Shown piece by piece: positions 1-9,928 of a stretch of 64,000 bases of DNA. Source of the stretch: Sparassis latifolia (Eukaryota > Basidiomycota > Agaricomycetes > Polyporales > Sparassidaceae). Under the pieces are notes generated by a model. The model was not told the origin of the DNA, did no database searches, and saw only the letters and a program-made list of their open reading frames with translations. The first letter of the stretch is position 1. The number at the start of each line of letters is the position of its first letter. Made by a program: the position numbers and the translations under genes. The stretch is from assembly GCA_018466975.1 (NCBI GenBank), contig CM031556.1, forward strand, positions 2,480,001-2,544,000, read 5' to 3'.

Positions 1-33
1 CGGCCTCATACAAATCTGCCAACCCCGGTGCGC

Positions 34-40
34 TATATAT
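34..40 (+). promoter_or_regulatory. TATA box of adenylate-forming gene copy 1
   Basis: The heptamer TATATAT lies about 50 nt before the ATG at 89. The paralogous copy at 12-14 kb has TATAAAA at the same distance from its start, which supports a real core promoter for this family. Confidence 0.5.
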
Positions 41-88
41 GATGTACACCGTCAGCGTCGTCGTGCGTTGTTCACGATACCATCGAGA

Positions 89-1822
89 ATGGCTTCGTAC
101 CAGACGCATCTCAGCCTTCTCCGTGAGGCTGCTTCGCTAGACCCTTCAGCCCCTGCCTTTCGTGTACCGCAACTTGACCATGTGTCGAAGCAGATTCGAA
201 CATGGGAGGTCACAACATACTCCCAGTTTGAAGCGCAAGTTAACTATTCTGCGAGGTACTGGGCTCGGATACTGGCCATCGATGGTATCCTACCCCAATC
301 AGTTGTCGGTGTATGGTACGAGGCTCTATTCATTCGTAATGAATCCTTATTAACTTCATGGTCTTCAAGGCTCGGTGGAATGACGTATTTTGATGTCCTC
401 CATATCTATGGTCTGTCGAGAGCTGGCTATATCCCACAGCTTTTCTCCCTGTGCCTCTCTAATCCCGATGTCATCTACGAGCTCCTGCAGAAGTCTAAAG
501 GGAAGGCAATCATATATGACTCGTCATTTCACTCTCTTCTGTGCCACAGCCCTGTCCCGACACATGCCGCCGTTGATGTCGGCTGTTTGGATGTGGAGGA
601 TACGCCATTACCCTCACACACAGCGAAACACCGTGGCGACGACACTGTCATGATATTCCACACCTCTGGGTCGACGTCTGGTTGTCCGAAGCTTGTTTCT
701 TGCAGTTACGCATGGTGGGATACGATTATTTCCAAAGCGGGCCAGGTCATGAAACCAGTATCGCACGAGAAACACCGTCAGGATGTTGCAGTATGGATGT
801 CAGTCACCACAGCTTCTTGTTTGTTGCGAAGTTTACTGACGCCGCCATCCAGGGGAAGTATGTGTCACATTGGCCAGAACTTCATGCTACTCGGTGCACT
901 GCAGCACGCCTCTTGCATGATACAGTCCACCCAGCAAGCGTTTTCCTCCGAAGAGCTTGTCGACATGATTGACCGTTGTAATCTTACGCGCATCAATCAG
1001 TTTCCTACATACCTCGGCATCCACCTTCGGAACTCCCGTCGGGATCCTAAACTTCTGTCACATTTGCAGGCATTGGATGTCATCTTCGTTTCTGGGCTCA
1101 AATTGTCCCCCGAGGACGAAGAATGGGTTCAGAGAAGTGGTCTCAAGTTGATGGACTGCTACGGAAGCACAGAATGTGGTGCTATGATGATATCCACCCC
1201 AGGTGCAAGCGGGGCTGCACGCCAGGTCCTCCGACCTATCGCGGGGATGGCCTATTCATTCGCACCTGTAATTTCCAGCGTTCAGGTGGAAACCGGATAT
1301 TGGAATCCTAATTCCCCATTGCTGGAGATGATCATTCTTGGAGAATCACCGGACTGTCCTGATCGTTCGCTGCGCAGCGCAGACGGAAATTATCATACCG
1401 GCGATCTCTTCTCAGAGGTCTCGCCAGGATGTTACGTTTTCCGTGGACGCGACGACGATTGGATCAAGACCGAGAACTCGCTCCGATGTGACACCAAAGC
1501 GATCGAGGATAATGTTCGCACAAGCTGTGCGCATCTCGTCGCTGATTGCGTTGTCGTGGGTAATGGGAGGCCATCCCCCACCTTACTCGTGGAGCCTGCG
1601 GCAGGTGTGGACCATGAAGTGATGAAGAAGGAGATCATTCGGAAAACCCGGCACTTCCATTCGCGGCGTTATATTCACGAACGTATCACATCGTCCCATT
1701 ACATTCTGGTCGTTCCTCCTGGTTCGCTGCCACGGACGGCGACTAAGGGGAACATCCGGAGACGTGCTGTCGAGCAGGCATTCAAAGCAGACCTTGATCG
1801 GATCTACCGAGTGGCTTATTGA
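89..1822 (+). CDS. Adenylate-forming enzyme (AMP-binding), copy 1
   Basis: This is a stand-alone adenylation enzyme of the acyl-CoA synthetase/NRPS A-domain superfamily, which activates a carboxylic acid as acyl-AMP; its substrate cannot be told from sequence. The core motifs are visible: HTSGSTSGCPKL (phosphate loop), CYGSTECG, YHTGDL, GRDDDWIKTEN and a C-terminal LPRTATKGNIRRR. No carrier or reductase domain follows. The frame is open throughout, but comparison with the paralogue at 12.2-13.9 kb shows two introns, 316-369 and 799-852. Each is exactly 54 nt with no stop, so they read through silently. Spliced, the protein is about 541 aa. The start at 89 matches the paralogue's ATG. It is probably a secondary-metabolism or lipid-activating enzyme; the cellular role is an inference. 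Confidence 0.85.
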   Translation: MASYQTHLSLLREAASLDPSAPAFRVPQLDHVSKQIRTWEVTTYSQFEAQVNYSARYWARILAIDGILPQSVVGVWYEALFIRNESLLTSWSSRLGGMTYFDVLHIYGLSRAGYIPQLFSLCLSNPDVIYELLQKSKGKAIIYDSSFHSLLCHSPVPTHAAVDVGCLDVEDTPLPSHTAKHRGDDTVMIFHTSGSTSGCPKLVSCSYAWWDTIISKAGQVMKPVSHEKHRQDVAVWMSVTTASCLLRSLLTPPSRGSMCHIGQNFMLLGALQHASCMIQSTQQAFSSEELVDMIDRCNLTRINQFPTYLGIHLRNSRRDPKLLSHLQALDVIFVSGLKLSPEDEEWVQRSGLKLMDCYGSTECGAMMISTPGASGAARQVLRPIAGMAYSFAPVISSVQVETGYWNPNSPLLEMIILGESPDCPDRSLRSADGNYHTGDLFSEVSPGCYVFRGRDDDWIKTENSLRCDTKAIEDNVRTSCAHLVADCVVVGNGRPSPTLLVEPAAGVDHEVMKKEIIRKTRHFHSRRYIHERITSSHYILVVPPGSLPRTATKGNIRRRAVEQAFKADLDRIYRVAY

Positions 1823-2355
1823 GCATTGGGTGTTGTACAATTGGTATGGAAATCTTGATTCTGATGGTCATCGTCATCCTTGACGCCTCTCTTTCTAATA
1901 TTCGATGTATTCTCTTACTCTCTTGTAGCTTATAATTTGACCGTTACGATAGAGCTCCATAACATACAACTGCCATAGTAAGACTGACCTGTGTATCTAT
2001 CTATCTTGCCGTTCTACTTGATTTATGTGAATTGTCTTACAGTATTGTGCGTTTAAATCCAAGTGTTGAGTTCACTTCCATATGATCGTCGCGTTTGCAA
2101 GATTGAAAAGCGTGTGGTAGAGACGTGTCCCGGGACCGGGCCGACCGGGTCCTTGGATCACGTGCCACCATTTCACTCACGCCAGGGGTATTTACCTGAG
2201 CTGTATTATCGGCGTAGTCAGTTAAATCTACTCGTTTTCTCGTTTTCAGCGAGTCGCACTTGCCAGTTCACCGCAGAGTTTTCATTCCTGGCGTAGCTTC
2301 TATTCTCGTGTTTCTACGCGTCGCGCCATGCTGAAAGTGTGAAGACTGACTACAA
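1823..2355. other. Intergenic, no gene seen
   Basis: This stretch lies between the adenylate-forming gene and the leader of the transporter gene. It is AT-rich near 1900-2050. I see no conserved coding or RNA gene. Confidence 0.5.
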
Positions 2356-2439
2356 ATGGACGTACTTTCAGTGGGTTCGCTCAGCGACCCAGAGCGTCTC
2401 CGCGAGGAAAGTCGCGCTCCCGTACTCGGACTCGGATGA
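2356..2439 (+). promoter_or_regulatory. uORF overlapping the transporter start
   Basis: A 27-codon upstream ORF starts at 2356 and stops with the TGA at 2437-2439. Its stop overlaps the transporter ATG at 2436 as ATGA. This arrangement can allow reinitiation or damp translation. It could also be chance, or part of an unspliced leader. Confidence 0.4.
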
Positions 2440-4023
2440 ATACCAGGAAGGACTACATCGTTGGCATCTGCCTCCTTCTCGTTGTCGTGGTGCTATGGAC
2501 TTCTTCTAACTTCCTGACGCAAGTGTGTGATTTCGATGCACGTCCAGGTTGAGCGGCAAATTGATGGTTATGTTAGGGTCTCTTCGAAGATGGCTATGAG
2601 AAACCTTTTCTGTACGTCCAAAAGCTCTCTTACATCCAGATACGGACCTCACCGTTTGGATTACAGTGTAACTTATCTGAACACTAGCGCCTTTGCCTTA
2701 TATCTGCTCCCTTTCGTCATCCGTAGAGCTCTGGACCGGAGTAAGACAGAGTCTTTGCATAGCGATAGGTAAGTCACCTAATTATCGCGCATGGAGCCAT
2801 TAGCTCAGTGAGGTTTAAGAAGAGAGTACCGGCCGCTTGCTGCAGATGCAGAGGCCGCATCGGAGACGCTTAGTTCTTCGGTGCGTGTGCTATGGCTGCT
2901 CACTGTCATACCACAGCTGTTCACGTTGCTCCGTAAGGTACTTGAATCTGAGGAGCTGAACCTAGCCACTACCGAGCTTGTCCCGTTAACCATACACGAA
3001 ACAGCGAAACTTGCTGCTTGGTTCTGCTTGCTGTGGTTCATAGCCAACTGGTCTGTCAACGCAGCTCTTGACTACACTAGTGTTGCCAGCGCAACCATTC
3101 TCTCGAGCATGAGTGGTAAGTATTTACTCTCTCATCTTTCCTGCCGATTAATACCAGCATCCCTAGGCTTTTTTACACTGGGTATCGGGAGAATTTTTCG
3201 AGTTGAAGCATTGACTATTGTCAAGATCGTTGCGGTCATAACCAGGTCAGTTAGATATTGCACTATCGTTCTAATGTTTGTATGAACATGGCAACATAGT
3301 TTTTCGGGTGTCGTGTTGGTGTCACTCTCCGATTCCTCACAGCCCCAACCGTCCGGCCCACTGCCGTCTATCGTCTCTCGCAGGGACTCTTCGTCTACGT
3401 TTGCTTCAGCGCCCATGTTAGGAGACTCTTTGGCGCTTCTTTCCGCGCTATTCTATGCCCTCTATGTGATCTTGCTCAAGGTTCGCATTCGGTCGGAATC
3501 GAGGATAGACATGCAGCTTTTCTTCGGCTTTGTTGGTCTGTTCAACATTCTGTCCTGCTGGCCCATTGGCTTGGTTCTTCACTTCACTGGGATTGAGCGA
3601 TTTGAGTTGCCCCATAGCACCAGAGCAATTGTCGCTCTCCTGATCAATGTCTGTCTGGCCTTTTTGTTTCCTCATGCTGGACGTCAACGTTAATCTCGAG
3701 TACAGATGGGGATTACGCTGTCAAGTGACTACATCTATGTCCTTGCCATGCTGAAGACAACGCCGTTGGTTGTTACGATCGGCCTCAGTCTTACGATGCC
3801 TCTCGCAGTCCTTGGAGATTTCATTCTCCAGAAGCCCGCAGCCATCCAAGTGATTATCGGAGCCGTAGTCGTGCTACTGAGCTTTGTACTTGTAGGCTGG
3901 GAAGATTCACAAAATGATGAGGAGCAGGACATTATTACTGGAGAAAGATTAGGAGGTGGGACAGCGGGAAGTGTGCGTCTGGACGAGGAGGTCGTACTGC
4001 AGTCAGAGGACTCTGGATCATAG
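2436..4023 (+). CDS. SLC35F5-like drug/metabolite transporter
   Basis: This is a membrane carrier of the DMT/EamA superfamily, closest in pattern to SLC35F5 and yeast YML018C (vacuolar or Golgi membrane). Eight exons (2436-2522, 2577-2611, 2667-2768, 2823-2880, 2938-3115, 3167-3245, 3300-3648, 3706-4023) give 401 aa with a perfect frame. The N-terminus carries a first hydrophobic helix ending in LWTSSNFLTQ. Later segments include AAWFCLLWFIANWSVNAALD, ATILSSMSGFFTLGIGR and SGVVLVSLSDSS, with about ten hydrophobic spans in all. The C-terminus is acidic and cytosolic-looking. The 2881-2937 intron is in frame and less certain. The substrate is unknown. Confidence 0.85.
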
Positions 4024-4354
4024 ATATGTAGCTTCCACCTTATATGCGCTTTCTTCCCTTGTTTGTTTTTGTATCGCGATGCAGTACTAGCTCACATCTT
4101 CCTTTTCTTACATATCGGGTTCGTCGAGGCGTGTCATAGTGCATGTCCTAAGCCTCTAAGGCGAAGGCGGATATCATATCCTAAACATCGTAAACTAGTT
4201 GATCGCCATGTAAATATTCAGATCTGAGAATTACTATCTACGTCACCCGAGCTTCACCGATTAATTACTTCAGGCTCAGATCTGACGGTTCGATCCGACT
4301 CTTCCTTACACCTGCATCCCAATCTTGCCAATATTGCTTTGTTCTACAGATAAA
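4024..4354. other. Intergenic, no gene seen
   Basis: These 331 nt hold the transporter 3' region and the SLX9 promoter. A sequence near 4285 faintly resembles a tRNA T-loop but has no matching arms. Confidence 0.5.
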
Positions 4355-5226
4355 ATGGTGCGTCACGGCAGACCAGGTGTGTAGTACTAGAACGCTGAAA
4401 CCAGTAAGCCAGCCGAAGGAGAGGCGCAGACGCATCGGAGGACACGAACCATCAGTCCGACTGCCCAACCGCCACTTCGCAGTGCAAGAAAACGCCGTGG
4501 AACACGTAGACTTGGGCGCGCAAGCCAACGCATCGGTATGTGCTCTTCACTCAACATGCCAATCGGAGAACACATGAGTATAGCGCCCGAAACTGATCCG
4601 AGTCCGCGCTATGCCAGGCAACAGAGATATTCAGTTCCATGGCCGAGCAAGATGCCCCCCAAACGAACATGAAGAAGAAGGAAAAGCAGGCGCTCAAGCA
4701 CGAACTGTTTCTCAAACGTTGGTCCATTTCTCTAACTTGCACTGCCAAACAATTAATCATGTTTCATGATACGCTGTAAGGATTGGAGTCATCTCGCTCC
4801 CCATATTCTAAATCTCATGAGCGTCGATTGAGACGTAAAGAGAAAGAGCAGGTTGCCGGCGGTATGAGCGACATGAAAGCTGCTATTTCAGCGGTCGAAA
4901 GTATCATCCCCGACGCTGTCGTGGACTCTACCGAAATGCCTGCGACCGAGACCGCGGAAGAACGACCGAAGGCCAGAAAGCGTGTCGGAAAAATCGGTGA
5001 GGGCAAGGGATTGCCATTGAGCAAGTCACAGAGGAAACGTGTTCTGTGAGTGAAATTTGCAATGTCGGTCGGAATGGGCAGATTCGATGACGCCAAAATC
5101 GGTAGTCAAACAGAACGGCTACGTATCCCGATGATACTTTCGACTCCTGAGTTTGCGTCAAACCCCTTCCAGACCATACGAATCCATGCGCAAAACACCC
5201 TGTTGAAGCATCAACCGCCTAATTAG
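4355..5226 (+). CDS. SLX9: Ribosome biogenesis protein SLX9
   Basis: SLX9 is a small nucleolar factor for 40S (ITS1) pre-rRNA processing and small-subunit export. The protein is rebuilt as 208 aa from five exons: 4355-4357, 4413-4535, 4627-4717, 4781-5045 and 5082-5226. Recognisable family blocks are PKERRRR at the start, KKKEKQALKHELFLKRLESS followed by SPYSKSHERRLRRKEKEQ, GKGLPLSKSQRKRVL, and the C-terminal ILSTPEFASNPFQTIR then HAQNTLLKH. Exon 1 is only the ATG codon; the next exon begins with the proline of MPKERR. The last intron is just 36 nt, unusually short, but removing it restores the family C-terminus and the overall frame. The gene converges with the coiled-coil gene downstream. 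Confidence 0.85.
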
Positions 5227-5701
5227 CGCACTATGGATCACGGTTGATGCTAGACCCTGTCACTTTTTGACTTGGTTTAGTGTGATTTGACATTGGTCAG
5301 TGACGACTCCCTTACTCCTTGGTGCGGACGGAAGCCCCCGTGTCAACTCACTAGGCTATAGCTTCCGACTCTCCGTGAACAACACGGTCGCCATCCTCAG
5401 CGCATGCTGTTCTTAATCATGCAACATAGCTATCATTATTCCGAAACACTGTGATATACAACGGCGCGGAGTAAGTGGGACAGACATTAATGGGTATGCT
5501 ACTATGGCTGGAAACAATATCGAGCATAATGACGCATAACTGAGTATGAACATAATGTTGTTGTCTCAGGCAACAAAATAAGCTGACATGTAAGAGCGAT
5601 GAAGAGTTGCGAAGTTGGAATCCGTGGAAGAAACTTGAACAATTTAAAATCCATCCGTCTATGTGTGCTTGGTGCGTGCATGAAGAATACCTGGCAACTG
5701 C
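5227..5701. other. Convergent 3' region, no gene seen
   Basis: This lies between the stops of SLX9 (+) and the coiled-coil gene (-). I see no coding signal or structured RNA in it. Confidence 0.5.
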
Positions 5702-8313
5702 TCAATCATCTCCATCCTCGCCTCTGCTCATGCCTGCACTCCACACGGTACTGGCGCTTTCACCACTCTTTCGGCTACTACGTCTATCTCCAGTGCGCCG
5801 CACAATTTCCGTGAAGCCTCCTCCTGCGCCTTTGGCAATCTCCGCACTGAGTTGGCGTTCATGAGCGTCAAGCGCAGCGATCGTGTTCTCTGCTTCAGCC
5901 TGCTCCAGCGCCTCGTGCGTAAGATTGGGGGTGTTTGCCCCGCTGGGCTGGGGCTGTGGGCTCCCTCGAAGAGACGAGTGTATAGACGAAACATCCGAAG
6001 TCGTAGTGAACGATGATGTGCGACGGAAGAAAGAGAAACGAGACGACGGAGTAGGAGGTATCGCAGTAGCAGGGGTGTTCGCAGAAGATGGTGTTCGATC
6101 GTTGGCATCGAGTGCTGCGGCTGAAGTGGGATTCGCAGGAGATGAGAAACTTTTCTGCATAGCAGGAGTATTGGGTTTCTCGATACCCATGAGCTTCATG
6201 GTAGCATTCAACCGCTCGCGTTCTCGCCGATCATCTTCGTCTTCGTACGTTTCTAGCTTGCGAGCACCTGTTATCACCGAGCTTGAGCCGGCTCGAAGCG
6301 TCAGCGGACGCAGATTTGCGCTGGGCTCCTGCTTCCTCTCCGAATTGAACATGGTGAAGCTCTTCCAATCAAAGGAGAGTGAGCGGCGCGAGCGGGTGGA
6401 AGTAGATGCGGTGGGCGGACTAGCTGAGTTGCTTTGAGGACTGCTTGCCGTACGGGGTGTCTGCAGGGATTCGAACGTAGTAAGACGTTCAATTGCAGGA
6501 GTTTGAGGCTCGACGGAGTGAGCCCCAGACGATGTCGATGAGAACGAGAAAATCGCAGATTGAGGACGTCCCTTCTTCTGTGGCTGAGATGCTGGAGGTT
6601 TCGAGGACTTGTGTACGTTGCTGAAAGTGGTGAATGCTGCCCCAGCAGTCTGTGGGGAAGACATTTTGTCGTAGTCCACAGCCAGGACGTGCTCGAACCC
6701 TTCCTGGGAGATGATCCGATCGATGATTTTCGATGCGTATAAAGACAAAGCCTTGTTTGCGTCTTTAAGACTCTTGACTTCATTCCTTAGGGCGTCAATG
6801 TCGTTCAACCCGTTCACCTGTTGAGGATCGTCCGTCGGCGGCATTCTGCGGCCCGTCTCTGAATTCGAGCTCTTCCGGCTCTTCCGACCTTTGCCATTCA
6901 GGATCGAACGGTCGTTCTCCAGAGTAACACGACCCTCCAGCATATCCTTGTTTTCGGCGCGTCCCAGTTCAGCAGCCAAGTCAAGACCAGGGCCAGTAAT
7001 TGGTAGATTTGCGAGAGATTCTCCACGCGGTGCGGGCGAATGTGAGGAGGAGGAAGCACGTTTACGGCCGTGCCTGCGTCGCGATGGCTCTTCCGACTCA
7101 CCCGCCTCCAGTCCCTGTTCGTGTACCTGCTCAAACTCGAGATCGTGCCCGTGCTCATGCTCCAACTCCTCCGCGATCTCATCCACAGGGTCGAGTGTGC
7201 TTCTGGTGGTGTTTCTGCTCCTCAAACTCGCGCCATCAGCATCATCCTCACCAGCCTCGCTTTCGCTGGCCTCGCTGACATTATTCCCTCCACCCATCCT
7301 CAAGACATCGAACTGGCCATTCAAAGTCCTCTCCCTCAACAAGATGTTGTAAGATTCGTTTTCTTCTTGCAGCTCGTTATTGACACGCTTGAGATCGATG
7401 AGCTGTGTCTGAAGAAGGACCAATGTCGACTGCAGAGATGCGTATGAAGTGGACAGCGTGGAAAGTTCGAGCCTGAGAGCGGTCATCTCTGCAGGTTCTT
7501 GCTCCGGGTCGTTTAAATCTTGCTTCGACGGAGGTTCCGAAGGCGCCTCATCCACAACTTCAACTTCTGACTCGTTGATTGATACCAAGGAGGGAGATGA
7601 CGGCAACGATTGTAATGGTTGTTTGCGAGCCTCGGTAAGAGACTGAATGCGTGACTTAAGGTGCTGTTCATTGTCGTAAAATGCTTGTCGTTCGGCCTCG
7701 AATGTCGTGGTCTTCCCAGTCATCAATATCCATGAGATAGATAACTGATTGAAGCAAGGATCATACCTGTTCATTATACCGTCGATGAATGTCACGCTTT
7801 TCTTTCTCGAGCTCGCGGACCTGGGCGCGTAATTTCTCGACAACCTCTATGCGGGCGGCCATTTCTTCTTCCATGCGGTTTTGGTCCGCATAGAGCTCTG
7901 TTAAGCGCGATTCTGCCGCGTTAAGTGCCGAGCTAACATTGGCGTTTTCTGCAGTTAAGTTAATGATCGTCTGATCCTTATTCTGGAGTTGTACGAGGAG
8001 CTGGAAAGACCATGAACTAACAGCAAGAACAAGCATGGGCAACATGCACATACGTGTTCCTTTTTCTCTGTCTCTTGCCTCAGAGAAGCCGAGAGGGATT
8101 CGCGCGTCTCGCCATTGACAGCGGGCACTGGTGACACGGTACCCTTGATAGATGGACGACGAGCAACCGAAGAGCTCAAAGACGCAGATACACGTGGAGA
8201 GACTGCCGAACGTGCAGTTGCACCCTCGCTATGGAAGAAGAGGGTGTAGCAGATATTGAGGATGACCGTCGCGAGGCTGGAGGCGCGGCTCTAGAAGACG
8301 CAGTTGCAGCCAT
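5702..8313 (-). CDS. Coiled-coil protein of unknown function (apparent N-terminal frameshift)
   Basis: This is a large, mostly disordered protein of about 830 aa that I do not recognise by name. Exons are 8313-8054, 8000-7767 and 7711-5702. An N-terminal coiled coil covers the LVQLQNKDQTIINL region through RAQVRELEKEKRDIHRRY and on to the TEARKQ region, followed by Ser/Pro-rich low complexity, another short coil (NEVKSLKDANKALSLYASKI) and a conserved-looking tail ending GEDGDD. The first exon starts in frame at 8313, but the summed exon length leaves a remainder of two, and the frame must change around 8225-8245 to connect ATPSSS with EGATARS. I find no intron that does this, so a one-base deletion, either real or an assembly error, is likely. 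Cytoskeletal or scaffold roles are guesses. Confidence 0.7.
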
Positions 8314-8629
8314 GTCAGAGACTGTAAATATGTCCTGGTGTCGCCAGGGTAAATATGAGTGAAAGTTGTCGAAAAATCTGACAACCTGTGTTTGTTAGGG
8401 AAGGTGATAGAGGTAAAATCTTGGTCGTTATGCACTTCACCCTGACGCTGGAGCTCGGCAGTGCACCATCGCTAGGCAGCACGTGTACCGTTATGACCTG
8501 GCACGTGGCAACGGAACGCGTTCAAGTTCAAGTTTGCCAGTTGAAGTCGGTCCTCGGAGCTTCTTCATAGCGCGTCATATTATTACCTGCGCAAGCTGGC
8601 CTCTCCTCGAGCCGTATCGTCGTACACCT
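8314..8629. other. Bidirectional promoter region
   Basis: These 316 nt separate the divergent coiled-coil (-) and XRCC2-like (+) genes. No TATA box was evident. Confidence 0.4.
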
Positions 8630-9928
8630 ATGGACGTCGTTCAGAACGCGGAGGCTATGTTGGTAGAAGTAGAGTCTCAGTCGCTCCAGCGCGTGAGTGA
8701 AGTTGTCTCCCACAGAAGTTTGAACCGTCTGTAATATTGAAACTCACATCAGCTTCTGACTGCTGTGCGATCCGAGAGTAAGTCGCGATGCGACATCAAA
8801 GTCCGTAGCCTAACATTTCTTCCAGCTTCTTCCCCGCGAACCACCGAGATACCTGCTCTGGACGCGCATCTGTCTGCTATTTCTGCTCGCGCTCTCGGTC
8901 CGGGAGATGTAATCGAGATTCAAGGGCCAGCGGCAAGCGGGAAAAGTCATCTTCTCTATTACCTGTTGATGACCTGTGTTATACCCACTGAGTACCGCTC
9001 GATCAAACTAGGAGGTTGGGCCAAAGCTGCAGTACTATTCGACACTGATGGAACATTCAGCATCCGAAGATTCCATCAGTTACTAGTCTCTCGTCTGTCT
9101 AGTTTATTATCTCGTCCAGGACAAATGTTGGATATGCTCTCTCAATTGGCACCAACTCCCGCTGAAGAGCTAGCATCACAGTGCTTGGCCAGTCTTCACA
9201 TTCTTCGTCCGACGTCTTCCCAACAACTGGCGGCCAGTCTTGTAAACCTTCAAGAGTATCATTCAACAAATTCCGACCTTCAGTCTCTGGAAATTGGCAT
9301 TCTTGCCATTGACTCAATGAGCGCGTTCTACTGGAAGGATCGGTTTACCGTCGAGCGATGGCGTAGTTGTGGAAAGACCATCGGTACCTCTCCAAGCTCC
9401 ACCGTCCCACTCCAACACATCCTTGCATCTCTTCAAGATTATCGGCTCTCCCATGGTTCAGTTATTGTGATGACAAACTGGGGTCTTAATCCTAAGACAA
9501 AGGCTTCATCTCATACAGAGCCTGCGTCTTTCTTCTACAAACAACATCTCTACCCATTTCCACGCCCCTTTGACGATCCCCGCCCGCCTGCTGTGCATCT
9601 GGCGTCCACGAAGACTCTCCATGGCGATGATACGCTTGTCAATCCGCCCCACAATGCCGCTGATGCTGAGACAGACGAACCACAAAAGGCTGACTCGTCA
9701 TTCTCGGTGACTCATCATATCACTTTACACCCACTACCCGCCAATCCTTTCCCCACCAACTGCACCCTCGGTGAAGCAAAACGAGAGGACACCATGCGAT
9801 CCGCGGTGATGGGGCAGGGCAAGATTCGTGCGCTTGTGCGGACGCCTGGGCAATCGAGTGTGGGGGAATTCTTGTTCTGCATTCATGAACGTGATATCTC
9901 CGTCGATGTTCGGCATTCTCTGCCGTAG
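8630..9928 (+). CDS. XRCC2: XRCC2-like RecA-family recombination protein
   Basis: This is a RAD51-paralogue ATPase predicted to act in homologous recombination in the nucleus. Exons are 8630-8692, 8753-8777 and 8826-9928 (396 aa). The Walker A motif is GPAASGKSH at about residue 60, preceded by GDVIEIQG as in XRCC2. A Walker-B-like strand IGILAIDSMSAFYWKDR closely follows the XRCC2 signature (LIDSLSAFYW in animals), and a VLFDTDG segment matches the family strand after the P-loop. The intron at 8778-8825 is 48 nt, stop-free and in frame, so the open frame hides it. The C-terminal third is longer and less conserved than animal XRCC2. Another RAD51 paralogue is possible, but the FYW motif favours XRCC2. 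Confidence 0.82.

Noticed and set aside
4280..4310. GGTTCGATCC resembling a tRNA T-loop
   Set aside because: No acceptor, D or anticodon arm could be paired around it on either strand.
5883..7447. Long + strand open frames under the coiled-coil gene
   Set aside because: They are antisense shadows of the Ser/Arg-rich coding sequence, with no family motifs of their own.
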